From: Collinsella sp.
GTDB lineage: Bacteria; Actinomycetota; Coriobacteriia; Coriobacteriales; Coriobacteriaceae
Direction of reading: 5' to 3'
Assembly (NCBI GenBank): GCA_019419525.1
Contig: DXZU01000001.1
Coordinates: 83,619 to 147,618, forward strand
DNA length: 64,000 bases
Shown here: piece after piece, positions 53,501 to 60,458 of the stretch
Layout: each line of letters begins with the position of its first letter
How positions within the stretch are numbered: position 1 is the stretch's first letter
The notes under the pieces: model-generated
Told to the model about the DNA's origin: nothing
What the model saw: the letters and a program-made list of their open reading frames with translations, nothing else
Databases searched by the model: none
Position numbers and translations under genes: made by a program

Positions 53501-54568
53501 ATGTCCGACAATATGCAGCCTACCGATGAAGTTTTGGATGACGAGGTCCTGGATGCGGTGGATACCGAGGAGCTCGAGGATGTCGAGGAGTTCGACCCGT
53601 TTGAGGGCATGAGCGACGAGGAGCTCGACGCCCTGTGCGACGAGGATGAGAACCTCGCGGGCTTTGGTGACGTGGAACCCGGTTTCCGCAGCGGCTTTGT
53701 GGCCCTGGTCGGACGCCCCAACGCCGGCAAGTCCACGCTGCTTAATGCCTGCTATGGCAAAAAGGTCGCCATCACCTCGCCGGTGGCTCAGACGACCCGT
53801 CGCCGCATGCGCGCCGTCGTCAACCGTCCCGGCTACCAGCTGGTCTTTGTCGATACCCCGGGTATTCATAAGCCCAAGGACGGTCTGGGATCCGAGCTCA
53901 ACAAGAGCGCGTTGTTCGAGCTGAACGATGTCGATGTCGTCGCGTTTTTGATTGATGCCACCAAGCCGATCGGCAGGGGAGACGCTTGGGTTGCCGAGCG
54001 CGTAAGATGCGCCCGTTGCAAGAAGGTCCTGGTGCTCACCAAGGCCGATGAGGCCGATCCCGCCCAGGTTATGGAACAGCTCAAGGCCGCCCACGAGCTC
54101 ATGGAGTATGACGACGAGATCGTGACGTCGTCGGTCAAGAACTTCAACGTCGACGCCTTTATAGAGACCGTTGCGCACTTTTTGCCCGAGGGTCCGCGTT
54201 GGTTCCCCGAGGACATGGGTACCGACGCTTCCGATGAGACGCTCGTTGCCGAGTTTGTGCGCGAGAAGGTCTTGCGCCGCACCCGTGATGAGATTCCGCA
54301 CTCCGTTGGCGTGATCTGCGATGCGCTCGAGCAGACCAAGAAGGTGCTGCGCGTGCACGCCACCATTTACGTCGAGCGCGAGGGCCAAAAGGGCATCATC
54401 ATCGGTAAGGGCGGCGAGATGATCAAGCATATCGGTATCGACGCCCGTCGCGATCTTGAGCGCATCTTTGGCACGCAGGTCTTTTTGGAGCTGGACGTGA
54501 AGGTCAAGGCCGGCTGGCGTGATGACGAGGCCCAGATTCGCCGCTTTGGCTACAACGCCGAGGACTAA
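53501..54568 (+). CDS. era: GTPase Era with acidic N-terminal extension
   Basis: Ribosome-assembly GTPase that binds the 16S 3' end through a C-terminal KH domain. The 355-residue protein has G1 GRPNAGKS at residues 71-78, G2/G3 TTRRRM and VDTPGIHKP, and the KH motif VEREGQKGIIIGKGGEMI. The G4 motif reads TKAD, not the usual NKxD. The first about 63 residues are very acidic (Asp/Glu-rich) and not part of the standard 300-residue Era. Follows dgkA and precedes recO, the usual order. Confidence 0.93.
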   Translation: MSDNMQPTDEVLDDEVLDAVDTEELEDVEEFDPFEGMSDEELDALCDEDENLAGFGDVEPGFRSGFVALVGRPNAGKSTLLNACYGKKVAITSPVAQTTRRRMRAVVNRPGYQLVFVDTPGIHKPKDGLGSELNKSALFELNDVDVVAFLIDATKPIGRGDAWVAERVRCARCKKVLVLTKADEADPAQVMEQLKAAHELMEYDDEIVTSSVKNFNVDAFIETVAHFLPEGPRWFPEDMGTDASDETLVAEFVREKVLRRTRDEIPHSVGVICDALEQTKKVLRVHATIYVEREGQKGIIIGKGGEMIKHIGIDARRDLERIFGTQVFLELDVKVKAGWRDDEAQIRRFGYNAED

Positions 54569-54577
54569 GGACGCGCG

Positions 54578-55333
54578 GTGCGTATGGCAGGCTCCCGGAC
54601 ATATCGCACGAAAGTGCTCGTGCTCGATAAGACTAAGCTCAAAGAGACCGACCTGATCTTGACGATGCTTGACGAGCGGGGGCGGCAGGTTCGTGCCGTG
54701 GCAAAGGGCGCCCGCAAACCCGGCGGACGCCTGGCTGCGCGCTGCGAGCTGTTCTGTACGGTCGATATGCTGCTTGCACATGGACGGTCACTCGACGTGG
54801 TTTCCCAGGCCGAGCTTATGGAGGCGCCGCTCGGCGCTGCGCCCGATTACGAGACGACTTGCGCCGCAAGCGCGATCGCCGAGGTCGCACGCGTGTGCTC
54901 GTTCGAGGACGCCGAGGACCCGTTTACCTTTGCCATTACGCAACGGGCGCTTACCCTGGTCGGCAGCGGGCTCGACGCTGCGTATATGGATTTACTTGTG
55001 GCGGCATATGTCTTTAAGCTGCTGTCGCACGTTGGCTATCGACCAGATTTTTCGGCCTGCGTGCTGTGCGGAGACCCCATGCTGTCGTATTTTTCACCAC
55101 AGGCGGGCGGGCTCATGTGCGGATCGTGCGCGTCGAGCGTTCCGGGTGCCGAGCTGGTATCGACTGGTGAGGTCGCATGGCTTCGCGCCCTCATGTCCAT
55201 GACCTTCGATGCGCTCATGGCCGAGCGAATCGACCCGCATACGGCGGCATTCTTGCTCGGGCTTTCGCATGTTTGGGCTGCGACGCACACCGATCAGCGC
55301 CTCCGTGCGATGGAATTCATGTTGGGTCGGTGA
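54578..55333 (+). CDS. recO: DNA repair protein RecO
   Basis: Recombination mediator that helps RecA load at gaps (RecFOR). The 251-residue product has the OB-fold N-terminus (YRTKVLVLDKTKLKETDLIL), the helical domain, and the zinc-binding cysteines CVLCGD and CGSCASS. GTG 54578 or ATG 54584 are both possible starts. Lies 9 nt after era. Confidence 0.9.
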   Translation: MRMAGSRTYRTKVLVLDKTKLKETDLILTMLDERGRQVRAVAKGARKPGGRLAARCELFCTVDMLLAHGRSLDVVSQAELMEAPLGAAPDYETTCAASAIAEVARVCSFEDAEDPFTFAITQRALTLVGSGLDAAYMDLLVAAYVFKLLSHVGYRPDFSACVLCGDPMLSYFSPQAGGLMCGSCASSVPGAELVSTGEVAWLRALMSMTFDALMAERIDPHTAAFLLGLSHVWAATHTDQRLRAMEFMLGR

Positions 55334-55471
55334 TGATGCGCAGGGGCGGGCTGCTTGTGGTAACATATCGGCCTGTTGGTACCTCGACCTTGGTTGCTCG
55401 CTCCACCGGCGGCTTCCCAGTCCGAGGCGAATCGAGTCGCCCGATAGCGACGCAAAACGAAAGGTGAAACA

Positions 55472-55750
55472 ATGACTGTTTCCAAAGAGCGCAAGGCTGA
55501 GCTGACTGCCCAGTTCGGTAACACTCCGGTCGACACCGGCAACCCCAAGGTTCAGGTCGCCATCCTGTCCGAGCGCATCAAGGAGCTGACCGAGCACATG
55601 AAGTCCCACCAGAAGGACTTCCACACCCGTCGTGGCCTGCTCATGCTCGTCGGCCGTCGTCGTCGTCTTCTCTCCTACATCAAGAAGAACGACATCGTCG
55701 AGTACCGTGAGCTCATCAAGGCTCTGGGCATCCGCGACAACATCCAGTAG
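55472..55750 (+). CDS. rpsO: 30S ribosomal protein S15
   Basis: Primary 16S-rRNA binder and bridge to 50S. The 92-residue protein has the S15 signature GNPKVQVAILSERIKELTEHMK, HTRRGLLMLVGRRRRLLSYI and ends LIKALGIRDNIQ. A 138-nt untranslated leader precedes it, as expected for an autoregulated S15 message. A terminator separates it from pnp, the usual neighbour. Confidence 0.97.
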   Translation: MTVSKERKAELTAQFGNTPVDTGNPKVQVAILSERIKELTEHMKSHQKDFHTRRGLLMLVGRRRRLLSYIKKNDIVEYRELIKALGIRDNIQ

Positions 55751-55765
55751 GATTTGTACATGCTA

Positions 55766-55796
55766 AGAGCGTCCTGCGCAGCGGGGCGCTCTTTTT
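55766..55796 (+). terminator. Rho-independent terminator of rpsO
   Basis: Stem AGAGCGTCCTGC/GCGGGGCGCTCT with G-T pairs and an internal mismatch, GCA loop, then TTTTT. Sixteen nt after rpsO. Confidence 0.75.
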
Positions 55797-55899
55797 GTGT
55801 AAGGGCGCGAACAATCACGCTCTGAAGCGTGGCGGGGGCAGGGGGCCCGCGTCACATGAGAAGCCCGCAGGCAAGGGGTCTGCGGGGTAAAGGAGAACA

Positions 55900-58146
55900 A
55901 TGACACTCGTATCCAAGACCTTTGAGCTGTACGGCAAGACCTACACCTTTGAGTCGGGCGAGCTTGCCAAGCAGGCCACCGGCGCCTGCCTGGTCAAGCA
56001 AGGTGACACCACGATGCTCGACACCGTGGTCGTCTCCAAGGAGCGTAAGAACTACGACTTCTTCCCGCTGACCGTCGACTTCAACGAGAAGATGTACGCC
56101 GCCGGCCGCATCCCGGGTGGCTACCTCAAGCGTGAGGGCCGTCCCAGCGAGAAGGCCACGCTCACCGCGCGCATGATCGACCGTCCGATTCGCCCGAGCT
56201 TCCCGGACGGCTTCCGTAACGAGGTGCACATCGTCGCTACCTCACTCGTCGCTGACCAGGTCAACCCCTTCGACGTCATCAACGTCATGGGCGCCTCCTT
56301 GGCCATGACGCTCGGCGGCGTGCCCTTCGAGGGCCCGCTTGCCTGCGTGCGCATCGGCCGCAACGTGGAGACCGGCGAGTTTATCGTCAACCCCACCTAT
56401 GAGGAGCGCGAGAACTCCGATCTGGACCTGGAGCTGGGCGGCTCTGCCGACTTCATCTCGATGGTCGAGGCCGGCGCCGAGGAGATCTCCGAGGACGACA
56501 TGCTCGCCGCTATGAAGTTTGGCCAGGAGGCCCTTGCTGCCTTCTGCCAGGCTCAGGACGAGTTCGTCGCCGAGTGGGAGCAGGTCAACGGCGCCATCGT
56601 CAAGAAGGAGTACCCGCTCGACCAGCCCGTCGAGGAGGTCCAGGAGCGCATCTTCGCCCACTACGACGAGATGGCAGCCGCCCTTCGCGACGCCGACAAG
56701 CTCTCCCGTATCGGTAAGGTCGAGGCTCTGAAGGAGTCCATCCGCGCCGAGTTCACCGAGGAGGAGCAGGCCGCTTGGGAGCGCGAGATCCCCGTGGCGC
56801 TCAAGAAGCTCGAGAAGAAGGCCATGCGCACCATGGTCGTCGAGACCGGTGAGCGCGTCGACGGCCGTGCCGCCGACGAGATCCGTCCCATCATGGTGAA
56901 GGACAACTACCTGCCGCTCGTTCACGGCTCCGGCCTGTTCCAGCGTGGCCAGACGCAGGTGCTTTCCGTCCTGTCGCTCGGCATGCTCAACGAGGGCCAG
57001 CGTCTGGATACCATCGAGCCCACCGAGGGCAAGCGCTACATGCACCACTACAACTTCCCGCCGTTCTGCACCGGCGAGACCGGCCGCATGGGCAGCCCCA
57101 AGCGCCGCGAGATCGGTCACGGCAACCTGGCCGAGCGCGCCCTGCTTCCGGTGCTTCCCGACGAGAACGAGTTCCCCTACGCCATCCGCGTCGTCTCCGA
57201 GGTCATGGAGTCCAACGGCTCCTCTTCGATGGCTTCGACCTGCGGCTCTACGCTCGCCCTTATGGACGGCGGCGTGCCCATTAAGCGCCCAGTCTCCGGT
57301 ATCGCCATGGGCCTGATCCAGGAGGAGGGCAAGACCGTGGTCCTGTCCGACATCCAGGGTCTCGAGGACTTCCTGGGCGACATGGACTTTAAGGTCACCG
57401 GCACCACCGAGGGCATTACCGCCCTGCAGATGGACAACAAGGCGACCGGCCTCACCTTCGACATCCTGGCCCGCGCCCTGCAGCAGGCCAAGGAGGGTCG
57501 CGCCTTCATCCTGCAGAAGATGCTCGATGTGATCCCCGAGCCGCGTCACACCACGCGCAGCACCGCTCCGCGTATCGTCTCCATCCAGGTTCCGACCGAC
57601 AAGATCCGCGACGTCATCGGTTCCGGCGGTAAGGTCATTCGCGGCATCCAGGACGAGACCGGCGCTTCGGTTGACATCCAGGAGGACGGCACCGTCTTCG
57701 TCGGCGGCACCGGCGAGTCCGTGGACCAGGCTGTCGAGCGCATCAAGCTCATCATCAAGGTTCCCGAGCCGGGCGAGGAGTACACCGGTCGCGTGGTCTC
57801 CATCCAGCCCTTCGGCGCCTTCGTCAACCTGCTGCCCGGTAAGGACGGCCTGCTGCACATCTCCCGCGTCGCCAAGGGCCGCGTGGAGAAGGTCGAGGAC
57901 GTCCTCAACGTGGGCGACGAGGTCAAGGTCGTCGTCATCGAGGTCGACGATCGCGGCAAGATCTCGCTCGATCGTCTTGACAAGCCCGAGGCCCCGGCTC
58001 GCGCCGAGGGTGCCTCCGAGGGCGACGGCGAGCACTTCCAGCGTCGTGAGCGTCCGCGTCGCGAGCGCTCCGAGCGCAGCGACCGTCCGCGTCGTCCCGG
58101 TGACAACGGAGGCCGCAAGCCCCGCCGTCACCACGACGCCGAGTAA
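55900..58146 (+). CDS. pnp: Polyribonucleotide nucleotidyltransferase (PNPase)
   Basis: 3'-5' phosphorolytic exoribonuclease of RNA turnover. The 748-residue protein has two RNase PH domains separated by a helical domain, then a KH domain (IGSGGKVIRGIQDETGASVDI) and an S1 domain (YTGRVVSIQPFGAFVNLLPG). The C-terminal 40 residues are rich in Arg and Glu, a tail seen in some actinobacterial PNPases. ATG 55900 follows AAAGGAGAAC. Another RNA-decay enzyme gene, rnj, lies 640 nt downstream across the hairpin region. Confidence 0.97.
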   Translation: MTLVSKTFELYGKTYTFESGELAKQATGACLVKQGDTTMLDTVVVSKERKNYDFFPLTVDFNEKMYAAGRIPGGYLKREGRPSEKATLTARMIDRPIRPSFPDGFRNEVHIVATSLVADQVNPFDVINVMGASLAMTLGGVPFEGPLACVRIGRNVETGEFIVNPTYEERENSDLDLELGGSADFISMVEAGAEEISEDDMLAAMKFGQEALAAFCQAQDEFVAEWEQVNGAIVKKEYPLDQPVEEVQERIFAHYDEMAAALRDADKLSRIGKVEALKESIRAEFTEEEQAAWEREIPVALKKLEKKAMRTMVVETGERVDGRAADEIRPIMVKDNYLPLVHGSGLFQRGQTQVLSVLSLGMLNEGQRLDTIEPTEGKRYMHHYNFPPFCTGETGRMGSPKRREIGHGNLAERALLPVLPDENEFPYAIRVVSEVMESNGSSSMASTCGSTLALMDGGVPIKRPVSGIAMGLIQEEGKTVVLSDIQGLEDFLGDMDFKVTGTTEGITALQMDNKATGLTFDILARALQQAKEGRAFILQKMLDVIPEPRHTTRSTAPRIVSIQVPTDKIRDVIGSGGKVIRGIQDETGASVDIQEDGTVFVGGTGESVDQAVERIKLIIKVPEPGEEYTGRVVSIQPFGAFVNLLPGKDGLLHISRVAKGRVEKVEDVLNVGDEVKVVVIEVDDRGKISLDRLDKPEAPARAEGASEGDGEHFQRRERPRRERSERSDRPRRPGDNGGRKPRRHHDAE

Positions 58147-58169
58147 CAGCTCCACATAAGCAGTTCAAC

Positions 58170-58200
58170 AAGGGCGACTCCGCAATGGGGTCGCCCTTTT
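58170..58200 (+). terminator. Rho-independent terminator of pnp
   Basis: Stem AAGGGCGACTCC/GGGGTCGCCCTT, GCAAT loop, then TTTT. Its 3' part overlaps the left arm of hairpin element A (from 58193). Confidence 0.85.
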
Positions 58201-58341
58201 GCTTGCGCCCGGGAGGGACGCATATGAAGTTTCCTGCTCTACAGTCCTGCGCAAGACGGAAAGCACATTAAGTGCTTTCCTTTGCGTGCGGAACTCGCGA
58301 TAAACTTCATATACGGCCCTCCCGGGCGCAAGCAAAAGGGC
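58193..58341 (-). ncRNA. Structured hairpin element A (inverse of element B)
   Basis: Two 40-nt arms (58193-58232 and 58302-58341) pair almost perfectly: 25 outer pairs, a short patch with two mismatches, and 11 inner pairs ending at GAAGTTT/AAACTTC. They enclose a 69-nt core with an inner 9-bp hairpin at 58258-58280 (GGAAAGCAC/GTGCTTTCC). The reverse complement of the core matches the core of element B at 59 of 69 positions, and all ten differences lie at paired positions. No function is known to me; ncRNA, riboswitch-like leader or a mobile DNA hairpin are all possible. The strand is chosen so that A and B share one orientation. Confidence 0.6.
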
Positions 58342-58464
58342 TGGTTAATGCCGCTTGCTATTTAGTTAGACGGTCTATTCAGTAGTCAGATTTCAGATCT
58401 GTAGATAGCCGCAGCAGCATCTTCCAGATAAAACCGACCAAAATAATCCTGTCTTGTTTTGGCA
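58342..58464. other. Spacer between the two hairpin elements
   Basis: 123 nt of lower-GC non-coding sequence (for example TATTTAGTTAG, AAAACCGACC). I see no gene, promoter match or repeat in it. Confidence 0.6.
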
Positions 58465-58597
58465 GGTTTCCCGTGGGGCGGGCACTGATGAAGTTTATCG
58501 CGAGTTCCGCACGAACAGGAGGCCACTTAATGTGGCCTCCGTCGTGAGCAGGACTGTAGAGCAGGAAACTTCATCAGTGCCCGCCCCACGGGAAACC
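58465..58597 (+). ncRNA. Structured hairpin element B
   Basis: Perfect 32-bp outer stem (arms 58465-58496 and 58566-58597) around a 69-nt core, the same core length as element A. The core reads ATCGCGAGTTCCGCA, then a helix (58512-58516 with 58544-58548), a 9-bp hairpin GGAGGCCAC/GTGGCCTCC (58518-58540) and GCAGGACTGTAGAGCAGG. Relative to A, pairs 25/41, 26/40, 27/39 and 20/48 of the core change together, and two G-C pairs become tandem G-A. The outer arm sequence differs completely from A except for the inner 9 nt. The element lies 190 nt upstream of rnj. Confidence 0.6.
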
Positions 58598-58786
58598 GGC
58601 GGGATAGACCGGTTCAGATGGGGCTTTGATGCATGGGTGGTCTGTTGGTGGGCAAATGGGTATCATACTGTGGTTACTGCATCGACTCTGTGATGCATGT
58701 TTGTACGTTCCCGGCGGTCGGTTTGCCAGAAGCGCCCCGTCGGTTGTTCCAGACCCGTTTTCGAAGAAAGGAAACAACACTCACCT
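58598..58786 (+). other. rnj upstream region
   Basis: Non-coding 189 nt between element B and rnj. TATCATACT near 58662 may be a -10 region; no matching -35 was found. AAAGGA about 14 nt before the ATG is the likely ribosome-binding site. Whether element B is part of the rnj leader depends on where transcription starts. Confidence 0.4.
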
Positions 58787-60457
58787 ATGGCAGCTAAAAA
58801 ATCATCTCCCTTGAAGATCATTCCGCTCGGCGGCCTTGACGGCATCGGCAAGAACATGACGGTCTTCGAGTGCGGCGACGACATGGTGCTCGTCGATGCC
58901 GGTCTCATGTTCCCGGATGACTCCCAGCCCGGTATCGACCTGGTTCTTCCCGACTACACCTATGTTCTGGAGAACGAGGAGAAGCTCCGCGGTATCGTCG
59001 TCACCCACGGCCACGAGGACCACACCGGTTCGCTTCCGTACCTGCTGCAGGACCTCAACAACAAGGTGCCCATCTTTTCGAGCAAGCTGACGCTTGGCTT
59101 TATCGAGGGCAAGCTTTCTGAGTTCCGCATCCGCGCGCCCAAGTTCCGTGAGGTCAAGGGCGGCAGCCATGTCAACCTTGGCGGTATCTCGCTCGACTTC
59201 TTCTCGATGACGCACTCCATCCCCGGCGCTCTGGGCGTGTTCATTCGCACCAATCAGGGCACCGTTATGCACACCGGCGACTTTAAGCTCGACCAGACCC
59301 CCATCGACGGCGTCACGCCCGACTATGCCGCTATCAGCCGCTTTGCCAAGCAGGGCATCGACCTGTTGCTGTCCGACTCCACCAATGCCACGGTTCCCGG
59401 CTTTACCAAGTCCGAGGCCGAGGTCGGTCCCAACTTGCTGCACGCCATCAAGAACGCCCCGGGTCGCGTGTTCGTCGCTTCGTTCTCGAGCCACATCCAT
59501 CGTTTGCAGCAGATCTGCGATGCCGCCCGCAAGTGCGGCCGTAAGGTCGTTGTGACCGGTCGCTCCATGCTCACCAACACCCGCGTCGCGCGCGAGCTGG
59601 GCTACCTCAACATCGACGATGCCGATATCATCGATGCCTTCGATATCGATAACCTGCCCGACGACAAGATCGTCGTCATGTGCACCGGTTCGCAGGGCGA
59701 GCCGCTGTCGGCCCTGTCCCGCATGGCCAATGGCGAGCACAAGACGCTCTCTATCCACGAGGGCGATACCGTCATCCTCTCGGCAACTCCTGTTCCCGGC
59801 AACGAGAAAGCCGTCCAGCAGGTCGTCAACAGCCTGGCCAAGCTCGGCTGCGACGTGTGGGATAAGAACCGCGCTCTTGTCCACGTCTCGGGCCACGGCA
59901 GCCAGGAGGAGCTTAAGCTCCTGATGGCCATGGCCAAGCCCACGTACTTTATGCCGGTTCACGGTGAGGCCGTGCATCTGCGCGCCCATGCCCAGCTGGC
60001 CCGCAAGATGGGCATCAAGGACGATCATATCTTTATCCTCGATAACGGCGACACGCTCGAGATGCGCGGTGGCATCGTCAAGCGTGGTACGCCCGTCGAG
60101 TCCGGCGTCGTCTACGTCGACGGCCTGCGTATCGGCGATACCGACCCCATCGTCCTGCGCGATCGTCAGAAGCTCGCCAATGACGGTATGGTTACCGCTG
60201 TTGCCATCGTCTCGCTCAAGCACAAGAAGATCGAGGCCATCGAGTTTTCGGGCCGCGGCGTCTCGTTTGCCATCGACGACCAGTTCTCCGAGGATGCCTC
60301 CGCGTCCATCATGAAGACGATCGAGAAGGGCAAGTTCAGCTTTACGAGCAGCGGTTCCGATGCTATTCGTAAGGCCGTGCGCGATTCGCTCTCTAACTTT
60401 ATCTGGAGCCGTACGCGCACCCGTCCGATGATCATCCCGGTCGTCATGGAGGTTTAG
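58787..60457 (+). CDS. rnj: Ribonuclease J
   Basis: Metallo-beta-lactamase-fold RNase with 5'-3' exo- and endonuclease activity, central to mRNA decay in Gram-positive bacteria. The 556-residue protein has the catalytic THGHEDHTGSLPYL, MHTGDFKLDQTP and SGHGSQEELKLLMAMAKPTYFMPVHGE, followed by a C-terminal domain. ATG 58787 gives the family N-terminus (SPLKIIPLGGLDGIGKNM). It is followed after one base by ftsK. Confidence 0.95.
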   Translation: MAAKKSSPLKIIPLGGLDGIGKNMTVFECGDDMVLVDAGLMFPDDSQPGIDLVLPDYTYVLENEEKLRGIVVTHGHEDHTGSLPYLLQDLNNKVPIFSSKLTLGFIEGKLSEFRIRAPKFREVKGGSHVNLGGISLDFFSMTHSIPGALGVFIRTNQGTVMHTGDFKLDQTPIDGVTPDYAAISRFAKQGIDLLLSDSTNATVPGFTKSEAEVGPNLLHAIKNAPGRVFVASFSSHIHRLQQICDAARKCGRKVVVTGRSMLTNTRVARELGYLNIDDADIIDAFDIDNLPDDKIVVMCTGSQGEPLSALSRMANGEHKTLSIHEGDTVILSATPVPGNEKAVQQVVNSLAKLGCDVWDKNRALVHVSGHGSQEELKLLMAMAKPTYFMPVHGEAVHLRAHAQLARKMGIKDDHIFILDNGDTLEMRGGIVKRGTPVESGVVYVDGLRIGDTDPIVLRDRQKLANDGMVTAVAIVSLKHKKIEAIEFSGRGVSFAIDDQFSEDASASIMKTIEKGKFSFTSSGSDAIRKAVRDSLSNFIWSRTRTRPMIIPVVMEV

Positions 60458-60458
60458 T

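Noticed and set aside
55334..55471. tRNA gene in the recO-rpsO gap
   Set aside because: No cloverleaf or TTCRA-type T-loop could be folded; the region is better seen as the rpsO leader.
58170..58341. Element A as only an extended pnp terminator
   Set aside because: The pnp terminator is complete at 58170-58200; the core conservation with element B is not explained by termination.
58193..58597. The two hairpin elements as ordinary insertion-sequence ends
   Set aside because: No transposase gene lies between them, the arms differ completely in sequence, and the conserved part is internal, not terminal.
58454..58693. 79-codon open frame across hairpin element B
   Set aside because: It reads through both arms of a perfect inverted repeat and has no recognisable domain; the DNA structure explains the sequence better.
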